Below are positions 1 to 6,564 of a DNA stretch of 6,564 nucleotides, in pieces (position 1 is the stretch's first letter; each line of letters starts with the position of its first letter). The stretch is taken from contig JABFVJ010000214.1 of assembly GCA_013362835.1 (NCBI GenBank), positions 1-6,564 of the forward strand, in the 5' to 3' direction. A model generated the notes under the pieces. The model saw only the letters and a program-made list of their open reading frames with translations. It was not told where the DNA came from and made no database searches. The position numbers were made by a program, and so were the translations under genes. Source of the DNA: Nonomuraea sp. (GTDB lineage: Bacteria > Actinomycetota > Actinomycetes > Streptosporangiales > Streptosporangiaceae).

Positions 1-1887
1 GGAGTAGGCGAGGTAGGTGGTGGGCGGCAGGCGCAGCGTGCGCTCGCCCTCGACGTCGTAGGGCACCATCGTCCCGTCGAACCCGGCCAGCACCACGGTC
101 CCGTTCGCGGGCTCGCCGTCGCGGTCGCGCAGCTTCAGGGTCAGGTCGTACAGCTCGCGCTCCTTGACGGCGCCGAAGCCGGTGCGCAGCGTGCTCTGAC
201 CCGCCGTCGCGGTGACCACGCCGGAGACCTGCGCGCCCGGCGCGAGCCCGCCCGGGTCGACGGTCAGCGTGGCCTGCGCGGTGCCGTGCGCGGGGACGGT
301 GAGCTTCGCCGGGGAGACCGTGGCGCCTTCGGTGACGGCCAGGTCGAGCGCGGCCTCGGCGTCGCCGTCGTTGGTGTACGTGATCGTCCTGGTGGTCTTG
401 GGATCGTCGGCGGCGTGCGGCCAGTCGTAGAAGGCCGTGGGCACCGAGCCGGTCGCGCTGAGCGTCGCCCCGACGGCGGCGGCCACGTCGAGGCGGCCGA
501 CGCCCTGCTGGAACGGAGTGTAGGGCAGCGACTCGGCCGAGCTCATGAGCGTGTCCTTGAGCTGCTGCCCGGTCCAGCCCGGGTGCCGCTGGAGCAGGAT
601 CGCCGCCGCCCCCGCCACGTGCGGCGTGGCCATGGAGGTGCCGTCCAGCTTCCAGTACGGCCCGCGCGCCTGCGTGTTGTACGACGAGTGCGCCGCGTTG
701 ATCCCCACCCCAGGCGCTGAGAGGTCCGGCTTGAGGCCGTACGTCTTGTTGAGCGGGCCCATGCTGGAGAAGTCGGCCCGTTCGTCGGACTTGTCCACGG
801 CGGCCACGGTCAGCGCCGAGGCGGCCGAGCCCGGCGCGCCGATCGTGCCCTCGCCGTAGCTGTTGCCGGCCGCGATCACGAAGAGCGTGCCGTACTGCTG
901 GGAGAGCGCGTCCACGGCCTGGGCCATGGGGTCGGCGCCGCCGTCCGGGACGCTGCTGCCGAGGCTCATGCTGACGACCTTCGCCTTGGCGGCGGCCCAC
1001 TCCATGCCCGCGATGATCCACGAGTCCTGGCCGTAGCCGTCGTCGCCGAGCACCTTGCCGATCAGCAGGTCGGCGCCGGGGGCGACGCCCTTGTTGTCGC
1101 CGTTCGAGGCGGCGCCGGTGCCCGCGACCGTGGAGGCGACGTGGGTGCCGTGGCCGTTGACGTCCTTGACCTCCTCGCCGGGCACGAAGCTGGCCGACTC
1201 GGCGACCTGGTCCTTCAGGTCCGGGTGCGTGGTGTCGATCCCGGTGTCCAGCACGGCCACCTTGACGCCGCTGCCGTCGTACCCGGCCGCCCACGCCTGC
1301 GGGGCGCCGACCTGCGGCACGCTCTCCTTGAGCGCGACCCTGGCCTTGGCGTCCAGCCAGACCTTGGAGACGCCGCCCGCGAGCCTGGCGCGCCGTCCTG
1401 CCGCGATCGTGTCCCAGAACGCCCGGGGATCCGCGCCGACCTGGAGCGCGGCGCCCTTGACGCTGGGCAGCGGGCGTACGACCCGCGCCCCGGTCAGGGC
1501 CGCGCGCGGCGCGGGGCCGTCGTAGGTGACGATCACCGGCGGGACGTCGTGGTAGCCCATGGCGGCCAGGCCGGTGATGTCGAACAGGCGGCGGTCGAGC
1601 CGGTCCGCGGCGAGCAGCGGCACGGCCTCGTCGGGGATGACGTACAGGTCGCCGCCCGACTGCTGCACCCGTACGCCGCCCTGCGCGCCCACGGGACGGT
1701 CGACGGTGACGGTGTCCTGGTCGCCGGGGCCGTCCACGTAGTGCACGCGGTCGCCGGTGAGCAGGGTGATCGTGCGTTCTGGCGGTGCCGGGTCGCGCTG
1801 GTCCGCGTGGGCCGCCTGGGGGACGGCGAGGCCGGTCGCCGCGAGAGCCGCGGCGGCCAGCGTCCTTGCGGGGAAATTGAGGGGCAT
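1..1887 (-). CDS. Secreted S8 family (subtilisin-like) serine peptidase, 3' end beyond the window
   Basis: An extracellular subtilase that would hydrolyse proteins or peptides outside the cell. The frame is open from ATG at 1887 to the left edge, giving 629 residues without a stop. An in-frame TGA four codons upstream of the ATG rules out an earlier start. Residues 1-28 look like a Sec signal peptide: one Arg, an Ala/Leu-rich core, and probable cleavage after Ala-His-Ala28. Residues about 29-188 would be the propeptide, opening with TITLLTGDRV. The catalytic domain spans about 189-475: Asp214 (VLDTGID), His246 (NGHGTHVA), oxyanion Asn342 (AAGNS) and nucleophile Ser418 (GTSMATPHVAG), so all active-site residues are present. 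From about 485 a beta-sandwich-like region begins, then a second one from about 578 (YDLTLKLRDRDG). Actinobacterial relatives of this design often exceed 1000 residues, so several hundred C-terminal residues are probably missing. No strong Shine-Dalgarno is seen. The family is secure; the substrate is unknown. Confidence 0.95.
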   Translation of the reverse strand, partial: MPLNFPARTLAAAALAATGLAVPQAAHADQRDPAPPERTITLLTGDRVHYVDGPGDQDTVTVDRPVGAQGGVRVQQSGGDLYVIPDEAVPLLAADRLDRRLFDITGLAAMGYHDVPPVIVTYDGPAPRAALTGARVVRPLPSVKGAALQVGADPRAFWDTIAAGRRARLAGGVSKVWLDAKARVALKESVPQVGAPQAWAAGYDGSGVKVAVLDTGIDTTHPDLKDQVAESASFVPGEEVKDVNGHGTHVASTVAGTGAASNGDNKGVAPGADLLIGKVLGDDGYGQDSWIIAGMEWAAAKAKVVSMSLGSSVPDGGADPMAQAVDALSQQYGTLFVIAAGNSYGEGTIGAPGSAASALTVAAVDKSDERADFSSMGPLNKTYGLKPDLSAPGVGINAAHSSYNTQARGPYWKLDGTSMATPHVAGAAAILLQRHPGWTGQQLKDTLMSSAESLPYTPFQQGVGRLDVAAAVGATLSATGSVPTAFYDWPHAADDPKTTRTITYTNDGDAEAALDLAVTEGATVSPAKLTVPAHGTAQATLTVDPGGLAPGAQVSGVVTATAGQSTLRTGFGAVKERELYDLTLKLRDRDGEPANGTVVLAGFDGTMVPYDVEGERTLRLPPTTYLAYS

Positions 1888-1986
1888 GTGGGGATTTCAT
1901 CCGCTCGCCTGCCCCGCGCGGAAGATCAGCCGCCTGGCGAAAACCCGCCTTGACGGTACTCCGCCAAACGGCCCCTCAACCCCCGC

Positions 1987-2002
1987 CGCTCGATGCCGAG
2001 CG
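1987..2002 (-). terminator. Compact hairpin abutting the icmF stop codon, possible terminator
   Basis: On the minus strand the icmF TAG (2005-2003) is followed at once by CGCTCG, a GCAT loop and CGAGCG, a perfect 6 bp stem with a 4-base loop. There is no following U-tract; the next bases are G-rich. Actinobacterial terminators often lack the U-tract, so termination or 3'-end protection of icmF mRNA is plausible but not shown. It separates icmF from the codirectional peptidase gene. Confidence 0.4.
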
Positions 2003-5000
2003 CTATACGTTGCGGCGGTACTGGCCGCCCGCCTCGAACAGGGCGTCGGTGATCTGGCCGAGCGAGCAGACGCGGGCCGCCTCCATCAGCACCGCGAACG
2101 CGTTGCCCTCCGACATGGCGACCTCGCGCAGCCGGGCCAGCTCCGCGGGCGCCTGGGCCCGGTTGCGCTCGTGGAAGGCGCGCAGGCGGTCGAGCTGCGA
2201 GTGCTTCTCCTCCTCGGTGCCCCTGGCCAGCTCCAGCTTGTGCGCGTCGGACTCCTCGGCGCCGGGGTTGCGGAAGGTGTTCACGCCGATGATCGGCAGG
2301 GAGCCGTCGTGCTTGCGCATCTCGTACAGCATGGACTCGTCCTGGATCTTGCCGCGCTGGTAGCCGGTCTCCATCGCGCCGAGCACGCCCCCGCGGTCGG
2401 AGAGGCGTTCGAACTCGGCCAGTACGGCCTCCTCCACCAGGTCGGTCAGCTCGTCGATGACGAACGAGCCCTGCAGCGGGTTCTCGTTCCTGGCCAGACC
2501 CCATTCGCGGTTGATGATGAGCTGGATCGCCATCGCCCGGCGCACCGAGTCGGCCGACGGGGTCGTGACGGCCTCGTCGAAGGCGTTGGTGTGCAGGCTG
2601 TTGCAGTTGTCGTAGATGGCGGTCAGGGCCTGCAGGGTCGTACGGATGTCGTTGAAGGACATCTCCTGGGCGTGCAGGGACCGGCCCGAGGTCTGGATGT
2701 GGTACTTGAGCTTCTGCGAGCGCTCGCCCGCGCCGTAACGCTCGCGCATGGCCACCGCCCAGATCCGGCGCGCCACCCGCCCGAGCACGTTGTACTCCGG
2801 GTCCATCCCGTTGGAGAAGAAGAACGACAGGTTCGGCGCGAAGTCGTCGATCCGCATCCCCCTGGCCAGGTACGCCTCCACGTACGTGAACCCGTTGGCC
2901 AGCGTGAACGCGAGCTGGCTGATCGGGTTCGCCCCCGCCTCGGCGATGTGGTAGCCGGAGATGGAGACCGAGTAGAAGTTCCTGACCCCGTTCTGGATGA
3001 ACCACTCCTGGATGTCGGCCATCATCCGCAACGAGAACTCGGTGGAGAAGATGCAGGTGTTCTGCCCCTGGTCCTCCTTCAGGATGTCGGCCTGCACCGT
3101 GCCCCTGACCGTCGCCAGCGTGCGGGCCCGCAGGTCGGCGGCCTCCCGCTCGTCGGGCTCGCGGCCCTGCTCGGCGCGGAAGCGATCGAGCGCCTGGTCG
3201 ATCGCGGCGTTGAGGAAGAAGGCGAGGATCGTGGGCGCGGGCCCGTTGATCGTCATCGACACCGACGTGTTGGGCGCCGCCAGGTCGAACCCGTCGTAGA
3301 GCACCTTCATGTCGTCGAGCGTGGCGATCGACACGCCCGAGGTGCCGACCTTTCCGTAGATGTCGGGACGCAGGTCGGGGTCGTGGCCGTACAGGGTGAC
3401 CGAGTCGAACGCCGTGGACAGGCGGGTGGCGGGCTGACCCTCCGACAGCAGCTTGAAGCGCCTGTTGGTGCGGAACGGGTCGCCCTCCCCCGCGAACATC
3501 CTGGTCGGGTCCTCGTCGTCGCGCTTGAAGGGGAACACCCCCGCGGTGAACGGGAACGTGCCCGGCAGGTTCTCCGAGCGCAGGAACCTCAGCAGGTCAC
3601 CGTGGTCGCCGAAGCGCGGCAGGGCCACGCGCGGGACGCGGTTGCCCGACAGCGTCTCCCGCCAGAGCGGGGTGTGGATCTCGCGGTCGCGGATCTTCAC
3701 GACCAGCTCGTCGCTGCTGTACGCCTCCTTGATCGCGGGCCAGGTGTCGAGCAGGCGGCGGCTCTCCTCGGTCAGCTCGCCCTCGGCCTGCTCGGCGAGC
3801 CCGGCCAGGCGCGCGTCGTCGCCGTCCAGGAGCTCCCGTACGGCGGCGAGCTGCTGCCGGCGGCGGGCGACCTCCGCCTGGGCCAGCGTCTCGGCATGGT
3901 AGCCGCGCACGGTCTCGGCGATGTCGGCCAGATAGCGGGACCTCGCGGGCGGGACGATGGCCGCCGCCGCCCTGGACGTGCGCTCGGTCACGACGGGCAG
4001 CAGGCCCGGCCCCTCGTCCTCCAGCAGGTGGCCCTTGAGGTGCTGGTAGAGGGCGGTGACGCCGGCGTCGTTGTAGCGGGCGGCGATGGTGCCGAAGACC
4101 GGCATGTCCTCCGGCGACCGGCCGAACGCCTCGCGGTTGCGCACGAGCTGGCGGCGCACGTCGCGCAGGGCGTCCTCGGCGCCGCGCCGCTCGTACTTGT
4201 TGATCACGACGGCCTCGGCGAAGTCGAGCATGTCGATCTTCTCCAGCTGGGAGGCGGCGCCGAACTCCGGTGTCATGACGTAGATGGGCACGTCCACGTG
4301 CGGGACGATGCCGGCGTCGCCCTGGCCGATGCCGGGGGTCTCCACGATCACCAGGTCGTAGCCGGCGGCGCGGCAGGCGACGATCACGTCGTCGAGGCAG
4401 GCCGGGACCTCGTTGGCGGCCCCTCGGGTGGCCAGGGAGCGGAAGTAGGTCTGGGGGCCCAGGCTGTTCATCCTGATGCGGTCGCCGAGCAGCGCGCCGC
4501 CGCCGCGCCTGCGGGTGGGGTCGATGGCGAGGATCGCGATGCGCAGCTTGTCGTCGTTGTCCACGCGGAACCTGCGGACGAGCTCGTCGGTGAGCGAGGA
4601 CTTGCCGGAGCCGCCCGTACCGGTGATGCCGAGGACGCGCGCCGGGCGCTCGCGCCCCGCGACCGCGGCCCTCAGGCCCTCGGCCAGCTCGGCCGAGGCG
4701 CGGCCCGACTCCATGAACGTGATCGCGCGGGCCAGCGCCGGCTGGTCGCCCGAGAGCACGGCCTCCAGGGAGGGCTCGTCGCCGAGCTCGTGGTCGCAGT
4801 CCTCGATCAGCTTGTTGATCATGCCGGGCAGGCCGTAGCGCTGGCCGTCCTCGGGCGAGAAGATGCGCGTGACGCCGCGCGAGTGCAGCAGCTCGATCTC
4901 CTCCGGGACGATCACGCCGCCACCGCCGCCGTAGACCTTGACGTGGCCCGCGCCGCGCTCGCGCAGCAGCTCGACCAGATACGTGAAGTACTCCACGTGG

Positions 5001-5209
5001 CCGCCCTGGTAGGAACTGATCGCCACGCCCTGCACGTCCTCCTGGACGGCCGCGGTGACGACCTCGTCGACCGACCTGTTGTGGCCGAGATGGATCACCT
5101 CCGCCCCCTGGGTCTGGAGGATGCGCCGCATGATGTTGATCGCCGCGTCGTGGCCGTCGAACAAGGCCGCGGCGGTCACGAAACGGACGGGGTATGCCGG
5201 GACGTGCAC
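2003..5209 (-). CDS. icmF: Fused isobutyryl-CoA mutase IcmF (B12-binding, G-protein chaperone and mutase domains)
   Basis: An adenosylcobalamin-dependent radical enzyme that interconverts isobutyryl-CoA and n-butyryl-CoA in the cytoplasm, with its own GTPase chaperone for cofactor loading. At 1068 residues it has the length expected of IcmF. Residues about 8-140 are the B12 domain: DGHDAA with lower-ligand His20, a Ser65-Ser66 region and the Gly run 94-98. Residues about 188-405 are the MeaB-like G domain: P-loop GTGGSGKS (197-204), Asp230 in AIDPT, ETPGIGQGD (290-298) and NKYE (337-340). A linker runs to about 530. The mutase barrel and C-terminal part follow, with SGYH (His754), matching the conserved His of methylmalonyl-CoA mutase. 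Phe559 and Gln716 sit where methylmalonyl-CoA mutase has Tyr89 and Arg207 (Propionibacterium numbering), the isobutyryl-CoA signature. The start is GTG: an in-frame TGA lies three codons upstream, the next Met (residue 27) would remove His20, and a strong Shine-Dalgarno precedes it. It is divergent from the dehydrogenase gene at 5334. Confidence 0.97.
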   Translation of the reverse strand: MHVPAYPVRFVTAAALFDGHDAAINIMRRILQTQGAEVIHLGHNRSVDEVVTAAVQEDVQGVAISSYQGGHVEYFTYLVELLRERGAGHVKVYGGGGGVIVPEEIELLHSRGVTRIFSPEDGQRYGLPGMINKLIEDCDHELGDEPSLEAVLSGDQPALARAITFMESGRASAELAEGLRAAVAGRERPARVLGITGTGGSGKSSLTDELVRRFRVDNDDKLRIAILAIDPTRRRGGGALLGDRIRMNSLGPQTYFRSLATRGAANEVPACLDDVIVACRAAGYDLVIVETPGIGQGDAGIVPHVDVPIYVMTPEFGAASQLEKIDMLDFAEAVVINKYERRGAEDALRDVRRQLVRNREAFGRSPEDMPVFGTIAARYNDAGVTALYQHLKGHLLEDEGPGLLPVVTERTSRAAAAIVPPARSRYLADIAETVRGYHAETLAQAEVARRRQQLAAVRELLDGDDARLAGLAEQAEGELTEESRRLLDTWPAIKEAYSSDELVVKIRDREIHTPLWRETLSGNRVPRVALPRFGDHGDLLRFLRSENLPGTFPFTAGVFPFKRDDEDPTRMFAGEGDPFRTNRRFKLLSEGQPATRLSTAFDSVTLYGHDPDLRPDIYGKVGTSGVSIATLDDMKVLYDGFDLAAPNTSVSMTINGPAPTILAFFLNAAIDQALDRFRAEQGREPDEREAADLRARTLATVRGTVQADILKEDQGQNTCIFSTEFSLRMMADIQEWFIQNGVRNFYSVSISGYHIAEAGANPISQLAFTLANGFTYVEAYLARGMRIDDFAPNLSFFFSNGMDPEYNVLGRVARRIWAVAMRERYGAGERSQKLKYHIQTSGRSLHAQEMSFNDIRTTLQALTAIYDNCNSLHTNAFDEAVTTPSADSVRRAMAIQLIINREWGLARNENPLQGSFVIDELTDLVEEAVLAEFERLSDRGGVLGAMETGYQRGKIQDESMLYEMRKHDGSLPIIGVNTFRNPGAEESDAHKLELARGTEEEKHSQLDRLRAFHERNRAQAPAELARLREVAMSEGNAFAVLMEAARVCSLGQITDALFEAGGQYRRNV

Positions 5210-5218
5210 GCCTGATCA

Positions 5219-5225
5219 CTCCTTT
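5219..5225 (-). promoter_or_regulatory. Ribosome binding site of icmF
   Basis: The minus strand reads AAAGGAG, nearly the full anti-16S complement, ending 9 bases before the GTG at 5209. This spacing supports GTG as the icmF start over the out-of-frame GTG at 5219, which overlaps the site itself. Confidence 0.85.
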
Positions 5226-5246
5226 GTGAGGGGACCTACTGCGAAG

Positions 5247-5252
5247 ATACTA
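5247..5252 (-). promoter_or_regulatory. Candidate -10 element for icmF
   Basis: The minus strand reads TAGTAT, which keeps the T1, A2 and T6 positions of the sigma-70 -10 consensus and would place transcription start near 5240, about 30 bases before the icmF start codon. No good -35 lies 16-18 bases upstream. An alternative is TTGGAC (5262-5257) as -35 with TAGGTC 18 bases downstream as -10. The sequence alone does not decide between them. Both overlap the left palindrome, which would suit repression. Confidence 0.25.
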
Positions 5253-5266
5253 GGACGTCCAACTAT
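5247..5266. promoter_or_regulatory. Left palindromic operator-like site (GGACGTCC core)
   Basis: The site ATACTAGGACGTCCAACTAT is an imperfect inverted repeat with 16 of 20 positions symmetric around a perfect 8 bp palindrome, GGACGTCC (5253-5260). It shares the pattern TA-N3-GGACGTCC-N3-TA with the right site. Such dyads are typical targets of dimeric repressors, for example TetR or MarR types. I do not recognise the specific regulator and none is encoded in the window. The site overlaps the candidate -10 of icmF. Confidence 0.55.
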
Positions 5267-5270
5267 TTCG

Positions 5271-5290
5271 GTAGTAGGACGTCCTGGTAG
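5271..5290. promoter_or_regulatory. Right palindromic operator-like site (GGACGTCC core)
   Basis: A second copy of GGACGTCC (5277-5284), here within a perfect 10 bp palindrome AGGACGTCCT, with the same flanking TA pairs at 5272-5273 and 5288-5289. The two centres are 24 bp apart, and TAGGACGTCC is directly repeated at 5251 and 5275. The site lies 44 bp upstream of the dehydrogenase start codon and upstream of the icmF promoter candidates, so a dimer pair bound here could control both directions. This role is inferred. Confidence 0.55.
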
Positions 5291-5319
5291 CCCTCTCCGG
5301 TATGGGTAAGGACTGCCCC

Positions 5320-5325
5320 AGGGGG
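5320..5325 (+). promoter_or_regulatory. Ribosome binding site that decides the dehydrogenase start
   Basis: AGGGGG ends 8 bases before ATG 5334. The competing in-frame GTG at 5325 overlaps this purine run and has only AAGGA (5308-5312) about 12 bases upstream. An in-frame TAA at 5307-5309 excludes starts further upstream. The ATG is therefore preferred. Confidence 0.65.
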
Positions 5326-5333
5326 TGACGCCG

Positions 5334-6389
5334 ATGCGCGCGTTGACGTTCGAGCCGGGGCGGCCGGGAAGCCTTGAGACGGAAGAGGTGCCCGATCCGC
5401 GGCCCGGACCTGGCGAGATCCTGGTCCAGGGGCTGGCACTGGGGGTCTGCGGTACCGACAGGGAGCTGGCCGCGGCCGAGTACGGCTGGGCGCCGCCCGG
5501 CAGGCACCGCATGATCATCGGCCACGAGTCGCTCGGCCGGGTGCTGGAGGTCCCCGACGGGTCCGCCTTCTCCCCCGGCGACCTCGTCGTGGGCGTCGTA
5601 CGCCGCCCCGACCCCGAACCGTGCGGGGCGTGCATGCGCGGCGAGTTCGACATGTGCCGCAACGGCCGCTACACCGAGCGCGGCATCAAGGAGATCGACG
5701 GCTACGCGAGCGAGCGCTGGGCGGTGGAGGCCGGCTACGCCGTACGCCTCGAGCCTTCGCTGGCCGGGGTCGGCATGCTGGTCGAGCCCACGTCCGTGGT
5801 CGCCAAGGCGTGGGAGCAGATCGAACGCATCGGCGCGCGTGCCTGGTTCGAGCCGCGCACGCTGCTGGTGACCGGCGCCGGGCCGATCGGGCTGCTGGCG
5901 GCGCTGCTGGGGCGGCAGCGGGGGCTGGAGGTGCACGTGCTCGACCGGGAGTCGGGCGGGGTCAAGCCGGCGCTGGTGGCCGACCTGGGGGCGACGTACC
6001 ACGTGGGGAGCAGTCTGGAGCCGTTCTCCAAGGAGAAGCCGGACATCATCATCGAGTGCACCGGGGTCGGGCAGCTCGTCATGGAGGCCATGGTCACCAC
6101 CGCCTCGGCGGGGATCGTCTGCCTGGCCGGGCTCGGGGCGGGCGGGCGTACGCACCGGGTGGACGGGGGCGAGATCAACCGGGACATCGTGCTGGAGAAC
6201 GACGTGGTGTTCGGCACCGTCAACGCCAACCTGCGCCACTTCAGGGACGCGGCGACGGCCCTCGCCCAGGCGGACCGGGGCTGGCTGGAGCGCCTGATCT
6301 CCCGCCGGGTTCCCCTCGACCGCGCCCTGGAAGCCTTCGAACACCGGCCCGACGACGTCAAGGTCGTCATCGACCTGACCGCGTCCTGA
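5334..6389 (+). CDS. Zinc-dependent medium-chain dehydrogenase, glucose 1-dehydrogenase type
   Basis: A cytoplasmic NAD(P)+-dependent alcohol/sugar dehydrogenase, best matched to the glucose 1-dehydrogenase branch of the medium-chain family, which oxidises glucose to gluconolactone. The protein has 351 residues from ATG 5334 (354 if GTG 5325 is used). The N-terminal GroES-like catalytic domain has Cys39 in CGTDRE, a hallmark of this branch, and His64-Glu65 in GHES; Glu151 (LVEPT) is a further likely zinc or active-site residue. The structural-zinc lobe has Cys97, Cys100 and Cys108, with Asp/Pro where a fourth Cys is expected. The motif RYTERGI then DGYASE is also typical of the branch. The Rossmann fold carries GAGPIG (181-186). 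Asp204, at the end of the second strand (HVLDR), favours NAD+ over NADP+. The C-terminal region matches the glucose dehydrogenase C-terminal type. The gene is divergent from icmF and convergent with the partial gene to its right. Family assignment is firm; the actual substrate could be another sugar or polyol. Confidence 0.9.
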   Translation: MRALTFEPGRPGSLETEEVPDPRPGPGEILVQGLALGVCGTDRELAAAEYGWAPPGRHRMIIGHESLGRVLEVPDGSAFSPGDLVVGVVRRPDPEPCGACMRGEFDMCRNGRYTERGIKEIDGYASERWAVEAGYAVRLEPSLAGVGMLVEPTSVVAKAWEQIERIGARAWFEPRTLLVTGAGPIGLLAALLGRQRGLEVHVLDRESGGVKPALVADLGATYHVGSSLEPFSKEKPDIIIECTGVGQLVMEAMVTTASAGIVCLAGLGAGGRTHRVDGGEINRDIVLENDVVFGTVNANLRHFRDAATALAQADRGWLERLISRRVPLDRALEAFEHRPDDVKVVIDLTAS

Positions 6390-6396
6390 CCACGTC

Positions 6397-6412
6397 CCCG
6401 CCCGAGCGCGGG
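6397..6412. terminator. Small hairpin in the convergent gap, possible bidirectional terminator
   Basis: CCCGC (6397-6401) pairs with GCGGG (6408-6412) across a 6-base loop, between the stop of the dehydrogenase (6389) and the stop of the minus-strand gene (6415). The position suits a shared terminator for two converging genes. The stem is only 5 bp and no T-run follows on either strand, so support is weak. Confidence 0.3.
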
Positions 6413-6564
6413 TCAGCTCTTGGGGTCGTAGGGCTTGCGGCGGGTGGGGGCGGCGGGCTTGGAGGACGATCGGCCCGTCCCGGCGGAGCGGCCCGCGCCC
6501 GCCGGCACTCGTGCTCTCCCGTCCGGTGCGGCGGTGGGGTGCGGTTCTGTCGCCTTCTCGCCGC
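6413..6564 (-). CDS. C-terminal tail of an unidentified protein entering from the right edge
   Basis: On the minus strand an open frame of 49 codons runs from the right edge to TGA at 6415-6413, so the start lies outside the window. The visible tail is rich in Ala, Pro, Gly, Ser, Arg and Lys, looks disordered and basic, and ends in RRKPYDPKS. The last 18 codons all end in G or C, as in the other genes here. The upstream part is more mixed, including ACA, GCA, AGA and CGA, which is common in low-complexity tails. No domain is visible. Disordered basic tails occur in actinobacterial RNA helicases and other nucleic-acid-binding proteins, but nothing here assigns a family. It converges on the dehydrogenase gene with 23 bp between stops. 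Confidence 0.55.
   Translation of the reverse strand, partial: GEKATEPHPTAAPDGRARVPAGAGRSAGTGRSSSKPAAPTRRKPYDPKS

Noticed and set aside
212..859. Several plus-strand frames opposite the peptidase gene
   Set aside because: They are antisense to a coding frame with an intact catalytic tetrad and show only GC-driven composition.
1953..1979. Possible minus-strand promoter for the peptidase, TTGAGG and TACCGT
   Set aside because: The spacer is only 15 bases and the -10 is weak; in GC-rich DNA this is not enough to call.
1926..3005. A 359-codon minus-strand frame overlapping the 3' third of icmF
   Set aside because: It lies in another phase of the same strand, has a compositionally biased translation, and icmF is intact in its own frame, so no frameshift needs to be invoked.
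1757..5215. A plus-strand open frame of about 1150 codons across the whole of icmF and the peptidase start
   Set aside because: It is antisense to a certain gene and arises because G/C-ending codons rarely yield stops in the opposite phase. Its translation is low-complexity, rich in Arg, Gly, Val and Ala, without any recognisable domain.
5231..5237. A third operator half-site, GGGACCT
   Set aside because: It lacks the palindromic core and does not follow the 24 bp spacing of the other two sites.
5250..6344. Minus-strand frame of 364 codons opposite the dehydrogenase
   Set aside because: It is a shadow of the dehydrogenase gene; the plus frame has all family motifs and the minus frame has none.
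1..6564. Mobile elements, CRISPR arrays, tRNA or rRNA genes
   Set aside because: No transposase or integrase motifs, terminal inverted repeats, regularly spaced repeats or tRNA-like folds were found. Gene content and codon bias are uniform across the window.

Overview
This 6.6 kb window is high-GC DNA with a very strong bias for G or C at third codon positions, which points to an actinobacterium. The fused isobutyryl-CoA mutase (IcmF) suggests an actinomycete outside Streptomyces, because Streptomyces usually carries separate IcmA and IcmB. A relative of the Streptosporangiales is a guess, not something the sequence proves.

Layout, left to right. (1) 1-1887, minus strand: the first 629 residues of a secreted S8 (subtilisin-like) serine peptidase, cut by the left edge, with an intact Asp-His-Asn-Ser active site. 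(2) 1888-2002: a 115 bp gap that holds the peptidase leader and a compact hairpin directly after the next gene's stop codon. (3) 2003-5209, minus strand: a complete 1068-residue IcmF, in the order B12-binding domain, MeaB-like G-protein chaperone, mutase barrel. (4) 5210-5333: a divergent control region with two copies of a GGACGTCC palindrome 24 bp apart. (5) 5334-6389, plus strand: a zinc-dependent medium-chain dehydrogenase of the glucose 1-dehydrogenase type. (6) 6390-6412: a short convergent gap with a small hairpin. (7) 6413-6564, minus strand: the probable C-terminal tail of a gene that enters from the right edge.

Working together: IcmF interconverts isobutyryl-CoA and n-butyryl-CoA, linking valine and branched-chain acyl-CoA metabolism to straight-chain acyl-CoA pools. 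The dehydrogenase would oxidise a sugar or other polyol-type alcohol using NAD(P)+. No direct metabolic link between the two is known to me. They do share one short intergenic region, and its paired palindromes could serve both promoters. The peptidase reads in the same direction as icmF, but the gap and hairpin suggest it is a separate unit. Most of the window is ordinary chromosomal gene content; the divergent control region is the part most worth following up.
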